Positions 9,480 through 17,429 are shown, counted from the stretch's first letter. The stretch is 64,000 nucleotides of DNA from Streptomyces sp. NBC_01669 (GCF_026339735.1 NZ_JAPEQG010000001.1:7811001-7875000); one strand, 5' to 3'. The notes: generated by a model not told the origin, from the letters alone. Numbers and translations: made by a program.

Positions 9480-9522
9480 TTACTGCTAAAATAGAAGCTA
9501 CTAACTTCGACTTTAGCAGTAA
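9480..9522. promoter_or_regulatory. 43-bp palindromic operator for HxlR/SDR divergent pair
   Basis: TTACTGCTAAA (9480-9490) and TTTAGCAGTAA (9512-9522) are perfect complements. An inner GAAG (9494-9497) and CTTC (9505-9508) are symmetric about the same centre, base 9501. Eighteen of 21 half-site positions pair. HxlR dimers bind long AT-rich palindromes with TACT/AGTA ends, so this is very probably the shared operator. It also contains the AT-rich bases that could serve as -10 elements in both directions. Confidence 0.85.
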
Positions 9523-9539
9523 CCGAGGGGATGGTCGCC

Positions 9540-10046
9540 ATGGCAAGCCGGATCAGGCTGGAGGACCGGGAGTGCCCGCTGTCCACGACGGTGGAACACG
9601 TAGGCGAGTGGTGGACGCTGCTAATCCTCCACGACGCCTTCGACGGCTACACACGCTTCGACCAGTTCCAGGAGAGCCTGGGAATCTCCTCCAGCATGCT
9701 CACCACTCGGCTGAAAACCCTCGTCGCGGACGGGCTACTGGAGCGCCGGCCGTACCAGACCAACCCCGTCCGCCACGAGTACGTTCTCACCGAACTCGGG
9801 CACTCCCTGCGACCGGTGATCGTCGCCCTGGCCGCGTGGGGCAACTCCCGCCTCACACCGTCCGAACGCAGCATGATCCTCATCGACGCCCAGAACGGCG
9901 AGGAAGTCGAGCCCGTCGTCGTCGACGCCAAGACCGGCCGCCGACTCGACGACAGCGACACCTACGTCTTCACCGCAGGTCCCGCAGCCAGCGACGCCAT
10001 GCGCCACCGTTACGCGACACGGCCCACCAGCCCCGCGGAGGCGTAA
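9540..10046 (+). CDS. HxlR-family transcriptional regulator
   Basis: A winged-helix regulator of 168 residues. It starts with the family signature: a Cys (RECPLSTTVEHVGEWW) and the W(x)2LIL helix, then the recognition helix LGISSSMLTTRLKTLVADGLLER and the wing RPYQTNPVRHEYVLTELG. The lone N-terminal Cys is the redox or electrophile sensor in relatives. GAGGGG ends nine bases before the ATG at 9540, which is why I prefer it over the ATG at 9531. A C-terminal extension of about 60 residues after the usual domain ends in a low-complexity tail. Confidence 0.92.
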   Translation: MASRIRLEDRECPLSTTVEHVGEWWTLLILHDAFDGYTRFDQFQESLGISSSMLTTRLKTLVADGLLERRPYQTNPVRHEYVLTELGHSLRPVIVALAAWGNSRLTPSERSMILIDAQNGEEVEPVVVDAKTGRRLDDSDTYVFTAGPAASDAMRHRYATRPTSPAEA

Positions 10047-10266
10047 GGCCGCACTGGCCCTCTTGTAGTCCCCCAAGACCGACGCGCGGCCAGTAGGCAC
10101 TGCGGCCGTCCTATTCGCAGACACCACTGGTGCTGTACCTAGAGCACGGCTCCACCCGCCTCGTTGCGGTTCGCGTCGCGGGGCCTCGCCGTCCCCTGTA
10201 GCTCCTGGCCGCCGTCCTTGGCCGCTCAGGCTGCGGCAAGACCACCGTGTCGCGCAGCTTGCCGAC

Positions 10267-10515
10267 TTACTGCGCGCCAACGCGGGCAGCGTATGGCAGG
10301 AGCGCCATCTCCCGGGCGTTCTTGATCGCTGCGGCGAGCTGGCGCTGTTGCTGGGCGGTGACGCGGGTGACGCGTCGGCTGCGGATCTTGCCGCGGTCGG
10401 AGATGAACTTCCGCAGCAGGTCGGTGTCCTTGTAGTCGATGTACGTGATCCCGGCCGTGTCCAGGGGGTTGGGGCGGGGCTTTTGCGGATTGTGGGGGTC
10501 GTGACGGCGGGCTAT
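10267..10515 (-). CDS. rpsR2: Zinc-independent ribosomal protein S18 paralogue with AUA start
   Basis: An 82-residue protein with the bS18 core (AGITYIDYKDTDLLRKF, then RGKIRSRRVT and the QLAAAIKNAREMALLPY end). It has no cysteines, so it is the zinc-free C-minus type that Zur derepresses under zinc starvation in Streptomyces. The codon where the expected MARR start should be is ATA (10515-10513), with AAGAAGG placed five bases upstream. No ATG, GTG or TTG lies nearby in frame. Either an AUA start is used or an ATG-to-ATA change has silenced an otherwise intact gene. The upstream cobW remnant (10577-11356) is the usual Zur-regulon neighbour. Confidence 0.85.
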   Translation of the reverse strand: MARRHDPHNPQKPRPNPLDTAGITYIDYKDTDLLRKFISDRGKIRSRRVTRVTAQQQRQLAAAIKNAREMALLPYAARVGAQ

Positions 10516-10576
10516 GGGGTCCTTCTTCGGTGCGGATGTCGGATGTCGGATGCCGGATGAGGGTGTGGTGCCGGGG

Positions 10577-11356
10577 TTATGAGACGGGTTCGAGGAGGGA
10601 GTCGAACGCGGCTGGCAGGTGCTTCCACGCCTCGGGGCCGGCGGCTTACTCGTCGTCGGTGAGCAGGCAGGACTCGAGAAGCTGTGCCAGGCCGTCGCGG
10701 TCGAGGCCGGGGGAGGTGAAGACGAGGTGCTGGCAGCAGTCGCCGTGCTCGGGGTGCCAGTCCAGTGCGGCTGCGGCTCGGCGGATCGGGGGCACCATGT
10801 CCCAGGCAGCGTCCGCCAGGGAAGCCAGCCACGGGCCGGCGTTCTCCACGCACAGTGCGCCGCCTGCGGCGTCCCAGGCGAGCAGGGTGTCGGGGCGGTC
10901 GGCGAGCCAGAACCGGCCGCGGCTGCGAGCGGCTGCGCAGCAGAGGTCTTCCAGTGCCTGGTAGAGGCGTTCGGGGTGGAAGGGGCGGCGGCGGTGCCAG
11001 GCGAGGGTGGCGACTCCTGCTTCGTCTGCTTCCTGGGGCAGCAGGGCGCAGGCCGGGTGCTGGGCGGCTGCGGCCGCTTCCACGTCGAAGCCGGCGAAGG
11101 CCAGTTGGGCGAGTTCACCGGATCCGGCGGGCACCTGACGGGCGGTCGGGTGGAGCTGGGCAAGGAGCGCGCGGTCTTCGTCGTCGGCGTCTTGGCTGTC
11201 GACGAGAGCGAGCACGGGCGCGTACTCCAGCTGGCGGGCCCAGGTGTCGCCGACGGTGCGCTGGTCGGTGGCGGCAGCGGCGAGCCCGACCTCGGCCAGG
11301 TCGTCGCCGTTGGCGAGGCAGGGCAGTACGAGCGCGGGGTCGACGGCGGTCACCAC
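10577..11356 (-). pseudogene. CobW-type (G3E) protein remnant, 5' truncated and with a nonsense codon
   Basis: The frame reads the middle and C-terminal CobW domain: VVTAVDPALVLPCL at the start, RPFHPERLYQAL in the middle and GDCCQHLVFTSPGLDR near the end. The N-terminal GTPase half is absent; the homologous part begins just before a GTG pair near 11356. The frame stops at TAA (10646-10648), yet the sequence after it still reads a plausible native tail (AAGPEAWKHLPAAFDSLLEPVS) to a second TAA at 10577. So the gene is cut at the 5' side and has gained a nonsense codon. In Streptomyces such genes sit beside zinc-free ribosomal protein genes under Zur. Confidence 0.75.
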
Positions 11357-11512
11357 ATTGGCGAGGCCGGCTGGTTCAGTGCATTGTGATGCCGGGAACG
11401 GCCTTGTCGGGGAGTCGTTGACGGCGCATTCTCTACGAATGCTCCGCTGTGTGGTGCATATTTCTCGGCTCTTGCTCTGATCGCTTGCAGATGCAGTTTC
11501 ATTCGGACGCGA

Positions 11513-12190
11513 TCAGCCGATGTCCGAATCACCCGACTCTTCGAGCAGACGGGCCGCGAGGCCGTCGGCCCACTCCACGGCCCAGGTACGAAGAGCGGTG
11601 ATGGTGCTCTCGTCCAGGCCGTAGGCGGCGAAGGCTTCGTCGTCGGTCCACTCGGCTCCGGCGAGGTTTGCCTGCAGGTCTTCGCGCTCGAAGCGGCCGC
11701 GGGCGTGGCGGCGGCCGAATTCTTCGAGATCGGCAGTGTTCCAGCGGCGGGAGGCTGCGAACACGTCGATCAGGTCACGAGGCGCTCCGCGGTCAGCGAG
11801 GGCGCGGACCTTGGTCCCGATCACGTCCTCCTCCGCGAGGACGGGCCCGTACGGGCTCTGGGCGACCGGCCGCCAGAAGATCTCCTTGAGGATGTCGACC
11901 TCGCAGTCCTGCCCGGTGGCCGGGTCGGTCACGGTGAAGCGGGCGGACAGCGGGGCGGTCTCCAGCGCGTGCACCTTCCAGCCGCGGGCTTCCAGGCCGG
12001 CGCGCAGCGTAGCCGCGATGTCGGCCATGGGCGCCGGGTTCTCGGTGGCGACATCGAGGTCCTGGCTGGGGCGGTTTACGAGGCGGTGCGCCCGGACGGC
12101 ATAGCCGCCCGTGAGGACCAGGGGGTACGGGGAGCCGAGGGCGATCACATCCGCCAGGAGCCGTGTGTGCAGCTCCGGCATGTCCGTCAC
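11513..12190 (-). CDS. AbiEii/MenT-like nucleotidyltransferase (candidate toxin)
   Basis: A 225-residue nucleotidyltransferase-fold protein. The signature is LTGGYAVRAHRLVNRPSQDLD: a GG turn, then the Asp-x-Asp metal pair (QDLDVAT), then a third acid in CEVDIL about 65 residues on. These are the catalytic residues of the Pol-beta fold. The C-terminal part has the ALADRGAPRDLIDVFA helix typical of the AbiEii/AbiGii group. The GTG start overlaps the TGA of the upstream gene (GTGA at 12187-12190), so the pair is translationally coupled as in toxin-antitoxin operons. Whether it is toxic is not shown. Confidence 0.8.
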   Translation of the reverse strand: MTDMPELHTRLLADVIALGSPYPLVLTGGYAVRAHRLVNRPSQDLDVATENPAPMADIAATLRAGLEARGWKVHALETAPLSARFTVTDPATGQDCEVDILKEIFWRPVAQSPYGPVLAEEDVIGTKVRALADRGAPRDLIDVFAASRRWNTADLEEFGRRHARGRFEREDLQANLAGAEWTDDEAFAAYGLDESTITALRTWAVEWADGLAARLLEESGDSDIG

Positions 12191-12579
12191 GCGGCTGCCT
12201 GGGCGCGGGAGGCGAGCTGGGGGAAGGCGTCTTCCCATACCGTGCGCACAGTGCGGCCGACGAGGGTGCGCAGCACCGGCCACAGATGGATGAGCAGGTC
12301 CCGGTCGAGGTAGCGGGGCAGGTCCTCGCGCAGCCCCTCGTGCAGGACGGTGCGGTACAGGCCCATACGCTGGCGCGGCTTGCCCAGGTCGTACGAGGTC
12401 ATCCCGGACCAGGCCATGTGCAGCGGCAGCTCGACGACCCCCTGCGTCGGGCCGTGCAACTCGTCCAGCGACTCCGGCAGACGGCACCGGAACTTCTCCC
12501 GGTACAGCGCGAGGTCCTCGGCCTCCGCGCCCGAAAGGTTCTTCGGCGCGGGTGCGGGGTGGTGTGGGCTGGAGGGCAT
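12187..12579 (-). CDS. Conserved hypothetical partner of the nucleotidyltransferase
   Basis: A 130-residue protein with a short Pro/His-rich start (MPSSPHHPAPAP), then a helical body with an ELHGPTQGVVELPLHMAWSG block and a C-terminal RDLLIHLWPVLRTLVG region. I do not recognise a DNA-binding domain. Its stop overlaps the start of the nucleotidyltransferase gene, so the two are produced together. By position it is the candidate antitoxin or specificity partner. The ATG at 12579 is the best start; a second-frame ATG nearby has no coding support. Confidence 0.65.
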   Translation of the reverse strand: MPSSPHHPAPAPKNLSGAEAEDLALYREKFRCRLPESLDELHGPTQGVVELPLHMAWSGMTSYDLGKPRQRMGLYRTVLHEGLREDLPRYLDRDLLIHLWPVLRTLVGRTVRTVWEDAFPQLASRAQAAA

Positions 12580-12886
12580 GCCCCCATTATGGCGACCGGA
12601 TAGGTGGTGCGGGTCATGATGCGGGGTCGGCGTCCGGAGCGAGCGGGGGCGGATCCCTCGGGGGCGAGCTGGGTGCCGCAGTCTGCTCCGCCCTGAGCAG
12701 AACGGACTCTCGGCCACCCATGCGCTACGACCTTGTCGAGAGCCTCCCAGGCAGTCATTCCAGGTGGTCCTGTGCCACTCGGCGGGGCCCGTGTCCGGTG
12801 GTACGGCTACGATTCGGCCGCCCGTGTGCCGCGTGGAGTCGGAGAGGAGGAGTGGCGGGGCGAATCTCTACGGAATACTCGGTCCC

Positions 12887-13105
12887 ATGCTGTTCCTGGC
12901 TTCGGGGGCGGCGGGCGCTCGCGCGGCCCTGGCCCTCGATGACGCTCTCCTGCGTCGCACCCGGTCCCGGCTCCTGCGGCTGGGGCTGCAGCTGGCCTTC
13001 GCCGGTGTCACGGCGGCCACACTCGGCGGGATTGTCGTGGTTGCCATCGGGTGGCCGTACCTTCCCCTGACTGCGCTCCCGTGGCTCGTGGCCGCGCCGG
13101 CCCCG
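12887..13105 (+). pseudogene. Membrane-protein gene fragment
   Basis: From the ATG at 12887 a high-GC3 frame reads MLFLASGAAGARAALALDD, then a basic loop (RRTRSRLLRLG) and a hydrophobic helix around residues 33-52 (LAFAGVTAATLGGIVVVAIG). After about 13105 the coding signal ends, although the frame stays open, and an opposite-strand signal takes over. It looks like the inner part of an integral membrane protein cut at its 3' side. The family is not recognised. Confidence 0.4.
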
Positions 13106-13390
13106 GGGGATACCGATGGCGTGCCGCGGGGCGTCGGCGAGCGGGCCGTGAGGGGACACGAGCGGCATGCCCAGGTGCGTGAAGAGACCCGAGGCGGGTG
13201 TGTCGGTGGGTGGACGCCTCGTCCGTGCGGCGAGGGTGGTCAGGACGGGGGAGAGGCCGTCCAGTGCGCGGGTGCGGTGGTGGGCGTATTCAAGGGTGAT
13301 GGCGAGGTCCAGCGCGCCGACGCTAGCTTCCACCGGGGAGCGGGCCGTCAAGGATGCCGTCGGCAACGTGCCTCCCGCCGCAGCCGCCCG
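13106..13390 (-). pseudogene. Fragment of an unrecognised gene, opposite strand
   Basis: On the minus strand the stretch from about 13390 down to 13106 has high GC3 and a protein-like sequence (VGALDLAITLEYAHHRTRAL, then LFTHLGMPLVSPHGPLADAP). The frame remains open on both sides, but composition outside this part is unlike coding. It meets the plus-strand fragment at about 13106, a junction of two gene pieces. The family is not recognised and no start is visible. Confidence 0.35.
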
Positions 13391-13426
13391 TAGCGCGAAC
13401 GGCAGCAGCTGGCACCTGCTGACCCG

Positions 13427-13446
13427 TGACGCTCGTTTGACGCTCG
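13427..13446 (+). repeat. Iteron-like TGACGCTC repeats, array B
   Basis: Two adjacent copies, TGACGCTCGTT and TGACGCTCG, of the same repeat as at 7047-7088. Here the array lies about 85 bases before the micro-ORF repeat; in locus A it lies just after it. So the parts have been rearranged between the two loci. Confidence 0.55.
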
Positions 13447-13530
13447 GGCCTGGAAGCAGCGCACTCGCAGAGCCGGTAAACCGCCTCTGACCAGCAGTTT
13501 TCCTGTGATAAGCCCCTGTGACGTGAAAAC

Positions 13531-13641
13531 GATGACGCATCACGTGGAGTGCGTGGCGATTCTTGAGCCCGTCGAAAAGCGGTCCTGACCTGCAGGTACG
13601 CGCCGTGTGTGTTATGTGCGTTGTGGGCGTTACGGGCGATA
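13531..13641 (+). repeat. Direct repeat copy B (micro-ORF plus 9-bp tandem repeats)
   Basis: Second copy of the 110-bp element at 6934-7043, same orientation. It has the MTHHVECVAILEP micro-ORF, ACCTGC, and tandem 9-mers TTATGTGCG, TTGTGGGCG, TTACGGGCG at 13612-13638. Confidence 0.85.
13532..13588 (+). CDS. Candidate 18-residue microprotein, copy B
   Basis: ATG to TGA, 19 codons, MTHHVECVAILEP then VEKRS. Compared with copy A, seven of the first 13 codons carry a third-base change that keeps the residue; only the last five codons show amino-acid changes. Upstream codons are not conserved between copies, so the shared product begins at this Met. No good RBS is seen. Confidence 0.4.
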   Translation: MTHHVECVAILEPVEKRS

Positions 13642-13950
13642 GGCGGAGCTGCCCCTGGCCTGGGAAGTTGTCCGAGGTCAGAAGGAGTGCCCGCGCTCGC
13701 TGGTCGAGGCGGTCTGCGCCCGGCATGGCGTGAACCGACAGCCGGTGCCTGGACCGCCCCCAGGCGAGCGGTTGAGGACGTAGTCTTCCGCCGGACACCA
13801 GAACTCGTGCACGGGGTCGCTGTCTCCGATCCCCTCATGGCCGGCGCCCTCCGGTCGGCAGGGATCTTCTCCGGCAAGAACAAGCGCTCGGCCGCCCAGA
13901 AGCGGCTGTGAAACACGTTGCCCGCCTCGTCCCACGCGCCACCGTGGCGC
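13642..13950. other. Intergenic, nothing recognised
   Basis: About 310 bases between direct repeat B and the amidohydrolase gene. Frames are open in places, but codon bias is inconsistent and no family is recognised. It may hold more gene debris. Confidence 0.4.
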
Positions 13951-15594
13951 TCACCCGTCGCCGTTCGACCAGACCTGACGGGCGCCCACCCACGTGGCGC
14001 GCACCGGAACGGCCGCGAGGGCGTCGGGGGCGGTGGCGAACAGGTCCCGGCCGAGCACGGTGAAGTCGGCCAGGTATCCGGGAGCGATGCGGCCCTTGAG
14101 ATGGGACTCGCCTGTGGCGCGCGCGGAGCCGACGGTGTAGACGCCCAGAGCCTCACGGACCGTCAGGGCCCGGTCGGCGCCGAGGACATCACCATCGCTG
14201 GTGCGCCGGGTCACCATCGTCTGGAGGGCGAGCAGCGGCTCAAGGGGACCCGCCGGGTGGTCGGACGAGCCCGCGACGACGACGCCGGCGTCCAGAAAGG
14301 AGCGGTGGTCACTGACCCGTGCGGCGCGCGCGTCACCGTAGTAGCGGCGCAGCTTGGAGCCGTGCCCGTGGACGAATGCGCCGAACGGCACCGGGGTGAC
14401 CTCTGCGGCGCGGATCCGGTGGACCAGCTTCTCGTCGACGAGGGAGCAGTGCTCGATGCGGTGGTTGATCCGCTGCTCGGGGTGGGCGGCGCGGGCCGCC
14501 TCGATGGCGTCGAGGACCTGGGAGACGGCCAGGTCGCCGTTGGCGTGCACGCCAACGCGCAGGCCCGCCGCGTGCAGGGCGAGAACTGCGTCGGCGAGCT
14601 CGGTCTCCTCCAGGAGCTGGATTCCGTTGTCGGACCCGGTCTCGGCCGGGTAGGGGTCGCGGCACAGGCAGGTGCCCCCGGCCAGCGCGCCATCCATGAT
14701 GATCTTGGCGCCGACGATGCGCAGCCACTCGTCGCCGAATCCGGCGTGCAGGCCCGCGTGGCGCAGGGGGTCCGCGTAGCGATGCCACAGGAGGGCGCCC
14801 ACCCGCATCGTCAGGCGGCCGCGCTCGCGCATGCGCTGATAGGTGCGCAGTGCGGACGGGGTGGTCACGGCGTCGCAGACGGAGGTGACGCCGGCCGCAT
14901 GGTAGGCGGTGAAGACGTCGGCCAGCGGTTCGAGCAGGGCCTCGGGCGCTTCCTGCGGCAGCAGGGCGGGTTCGCCGGAGGCACGGTAGAGCTGGTCGAA
15001 CCAGGTCCGCTCGTAGAGCCAGCCGTCCAGTCGGCCCGTCGTGTCGCGGCCCAGGTCGCCGCCGGTCTGGGGGCCGCTGCCGTCGTGCAGACCAGTCAGC
15101 ATCAGGGCCGCGGAACCGGCGACCGCCATGTGAAACGAGAAGTGGATCACCAGGACCGGGTGTCGGGTGGTGATCGCGTCGAGCGCGGTGCGGTCGATGC
15201 GGCCGTCGGGGTCGGTGGCGGGGTTGTAGCCCTGGGCGACGATCCATCGGCCCGGCTCGGTGGCGGCCACTCGCGCCGCGAGCCGCTCCCGGGGGGTTCC
15301 GGTGCCCGCGCCCAGGTCGAGGCGGAGAGCGGCGTTGGCCACCTCCATGGGATGGCAGTGCGCGTCGTGGAAGCCGGGCACCAGGTGGGCGTCGCCCAGA
15401 TCGACGGTCTCGGCGCCGGGCAGTGCCGTGTACGCCTCGGCTGCCTCGCCGACTGCGGCGATCCGCTCGCCGACGGTGGCGAGGACCCGAGTGTCGGCCT
15501 CACCGTCCAGGGTGGTGATGCGGCGGGCCCGGATGATGCGAACAGGCGTGGGAGGGGCGACGGGGCTGTGCTGCCTGTTGGTCGCGGCGGTCAT
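13951..15594 (-). CDS. Amidohydrolase family protein (YtcJ/AepA type)
   Basis: A 547-residue metal-dependent hydrolase. It has the HxH metal pair in GFHDAHCHP (near residue 80), a GAKIIMDGAL block, GVHANGD and INHRIEHC with further metal histidines, and SSDHPAGPLEP with the catalytic Asp near 450. It ends with the composite beta-sandwich domain (GRIAPGYLADFTVLGRD). The ATG at 15594 is preceded by AAGGAG. It follows an SSS transporter and a DUF3311 protein on the same strand, under a divergent Lrp regulator, so it probably cleaves an amide or cyclic compound imported by that transporter. The substrate is unknown. Confidence 0.9.
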   Translation of the reverse strand: MTAATNRQHSPVAPPTPVRIIRARRITTLDGEADTRVLATVGERIAAVGEAAEAYTALPGAETVDLGDAHLVPGFHDAHCHPMEVANAALRLDLGAGTGTPRERLAARVAATEPGRWIVAQGYNPATDPDGRIDRTALDAITTRHPVLVIHFSFHMAVAGSAALMLTGLHDGSGPQTGGDLGRDTTGRLDGWLYERTWFDQLYRASGEPALLPQEAPEALLEPLADVFTAYHAAGVTSVCDAVTTPSALRTYQRMRERGRLTMRVGALLWHRYADPLRHAGLHAGFGDEWLRIVGAKIIMDGALAGGTCLCRDPYPAETGSDNGIQLLEETELADAVLALHAAGLRVGVHANGDLAVSQVLDAIEAARAAHPEQRINHRIEHCSLVDEKLVHRIRAAEVTPVPFGAFVHGHGSKLRRYYGDARAARVSDHRSFLDAGVVVAGSSDHPAGPLEPLLALQTMVTRRTSDGDVLGADRALTVREALGVYTVGSARATGESHLKGRIAPGYLADFTVLGRDLFATAPDALAAVPVRATWVGARQVWSNGDG

Positions 15595-15747
15595 ACGTTC
15601 GGTCTCCTTCTTGTTCCTCGTTCCCGTGCGGCTGGACATGTCTACGAGGACGGCGGCCGGACGGGAACGAGGGGGCGGTGCGGTGGTGTGGCGACGTCCG
15701 GCGGACGGTCGCTGGTGACGGTGCGTCTTCGGGAAGGGACTGCAAGG

Positions 15748-17211
15748 TCAGCGCGCGGGTGTCGGGGCCGGCGCCGGGGCCTCCCGCTCCTCCTCGGCGG
15801 CACGGCTGCTCCGCAGGCGCGAGACCGCCTCGGTCACCACTGCCACCAGGACGTTGACCGCCAGGGAGACGAGACCGTTGCTGACCGGACCGTCGTAGAT
15901 GCCACCGAAGGTCAGCCAGATGAGGACGGCCTCGCCGGCGACAATGCCCGCCCCCGCCGACGGTGCGCGTAGCAACGGGCGCCTGGTCAGGGCGGCGGCC
16001 GTCGCCGGGGCCATCTGGGCGAGCCCGCTGTAGGTGAGCAGGAGCAGGTTGGCGAGAGCATCAGGCCGGGCGACAGCCAGGACGAGGGCGACTCCGACAC
16101 CGGCCACCACGGTGGCGTGGTTGACGATGAGCGCGCGACGGCGGTCCTGTACGCGCAGCACATTGCGGGCGACCATGGTCGACATGCCGAGCACGATGGC
16201 GGCGGCCGGGACCATGGCAGTGGCGGCCGCTCCGACGGCCACGACGCCCACGAGCCAAGCGGGCAGTGTCTGGGAGACCAGGGTGAGCAGGACTCCGTTG
16301 TTCCCGTTGACAGGAGCCGAGAGCGCGGTGATCGCGAAAAGGCCTACGATGATCGGGATGGCCTGGGTAGCTCCGTAGACGGGCATCCAGATGCTGTTCT
16401 TACGCAGGGCGCGCTCGGAGTCGGCGGCCATGACCGCGGGCCAGCCGTGAGGCATTGTCATGAACAGCACGCTGAACAGACTGGTCAGCATCGCGGTGAA
16501 GAACCAGATGGTGCCGTGCGGGCCACTGTGCGGGACGCTGAGCAGCTCACTGTGGTGGGAGCGCAGTTCACCGCCGAGGCTGCCGAGCCCGCCATGAAAG
16601 TGGGCGGGGACAGCGACGAGCAGGACGATCAGGACGACCAACATCAGGGCGTCCTTGAAGTACGCGGTCCTGGCGACACCGTGGATGCCGGACCACAACA
16701 CGAAGGCAACGATGAGCACCGAGGCGAGGATCATCGCGGGGGTGCCGACGTTGTCCTTGCCGGTGGCGAGTTCGACGACCAGGCCGAGTCCCGTGATCTG
16801 CAGTTGCAGATAGGGCAGCAGGAAGAGCACGCCGAAGACGGCGGTAACGGTGCCGAGCAGGGGGCTGCGGTAGCGGTCGGCGAAGAAGTCGCCTTGCGTG
16901 ACATGGCCGCGTTCGCGCCCGATGCGCCACACGATCGGACTGATGACGTAGAGGCCGACGTAGGCGATGGGCAGGTACGGCAGGGCGTAGACGACCGCGA
17001 CACCGGAGCTGAAGGCGAGGCCCGCGAGGCCCAGGAACGTGAAGGTCGTGTAGATCTCCCCAGCCTGCAGGAACCAGGTGGTCAGGGCGCCGAAGTTACG
17101 GCCTCCGACGCTCCACTCCTCAATACTGGTGGCGGGCTTGCGACGGCCCATCATGCCGAGTAGGCCGATGACGACTATGCCGACGACGCAGACGACGAGG
17201 ACGGTGCTCAT
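15748..17211 (-). CDS. Sodium:solute symporter family transporter
   Basis: A 487-residue integral membrane protein with about 13 hydrophobic helices. Family features are the early WSVGGRNFGALTTWFLQAGE block, which forms the helix 1 and 2 core of the LeuT-like fold, and a QLQITGLG stretch. The ATG at 17211 has AGGAGG upstream and overlaps the DUF3311 stop by four bases (ATGA), so the two are coupled. SSS/DUF3311 pairs import organic acids, amino acids or related solutes. The downstream amidohydrolase hints at an amide-like substrate. Confidence 0.92.
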   Translation of the reverse strand: MSTVLVVCVVGIVVIGLLGMMGRRKPATSIEEWSVGGRNFGALTTWFLQAGEIYTTFTFLGLAGLAFSSGVAVVYALPYLPIAYVGLYVISPIVWRIGRERGHVTQGDFFADRYRSPLLGTVTAVFGVLFLLPYLQLQITGLGLVVELATGKDNVGTPAMILASVLIVAFVLWSGIHGVARTAYFKDALMLVVLIVLLVAVPAHFHGGLGSLGGELRSHHSELLSVPHSGPHGTIWFFTAMLTSLFSVLFMTMPHGWPAVMAADSERALRKNSIWMPVYGATQAIPIIVGLFAITALSAPVNGNNGVLLTLVSQTLPAWLVGVVAVGAAATAMVPAAAIVLGMSTMVARNVLRVQDRRRALIVNHATVVAGVGVALVLAVARPDALANLLLLTYSGLAQMAPATAAALTRRPLLRAPSAGAGIVAGEAVLIWLTFGGIYDGPVSNGLVSLAVNVLVAVVTEAVSRLRSSRAAEEEREAPAPAPTPAR

Positions 17212-17429
17212 CGGCGCTCCTCCTGGAGGTTTTGGGGGCGGGCAGCGAGCGCAGTGTGGCGCCGCTCGACGAAGGCGAGGGCAGGGGTCAGGGCGAGGAC
17301 CCAGACGACGGACCAGACCAGCAGGGACGGCATGCCGAACCACAAGTGCGGTCCGTTGACGAAAGGCAGCCAGACAGCTGACAGCAGGGCCACTACAGGC
17401 ACGGCGGTCAGCAACCACGGAAGGCGCAT
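17208..17429 (-). CDS. DUF3311 small membrane protein, SSS transporter partner
   Basis: A 73-residue protein with two hydrophobic helices (LLTAVPVVALLSAVWLPFV and LLVWSVVWVLALTPALAF) joined by a GPHLWFGMP loop, then a charged tail. DUF3311 proteins are found beside SSS symporters and are probably auxiliary subunits. The ATG at 17429 is chosen since codons upstream contain no other good start. It is the first gene of the operon and is coupled to the transporter by an ATGA overlap. Confidence 0.85.
   Translation of the reverse strand: MRLPWLLTAVPVVALLSAVWLPFVNGPHLWFGMPSLLVWSVVWVLALTPALAFVERRHTALAARPQNLQEERR

Noticed and set aside
10200..10270. A Walker A-like sequence (GRSGCGKTTVSRSL) on the plus strand
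   Set aside because: It is a short frame with no further NTPase motifs, runs at once into the antisense of rpsR2, and may be chance or a very small remnant.
10531..10560. Tandem GGATGTC units upstream of rpsR2
   Set aside because: Three and a half short units only; too little to call a regulatory array, though a role in the leader cannot be excluded.
12755..13798. A 347-codon minus-strand protein spanning direct repeat B
   Set aside because: Only the part near 13106-13390 has coding character; the rest passes through repeats and the opposite gene fragment.
13918..15972. A 684-codon plus-strand open frame opposite the amidohydrolase
   Set aside because: It is the mirror of a real gene; it has no family pattern and results from high GC. 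The same holds for other long antisense frames, for example opposite pfkA, the helicase and the GH95 gene.
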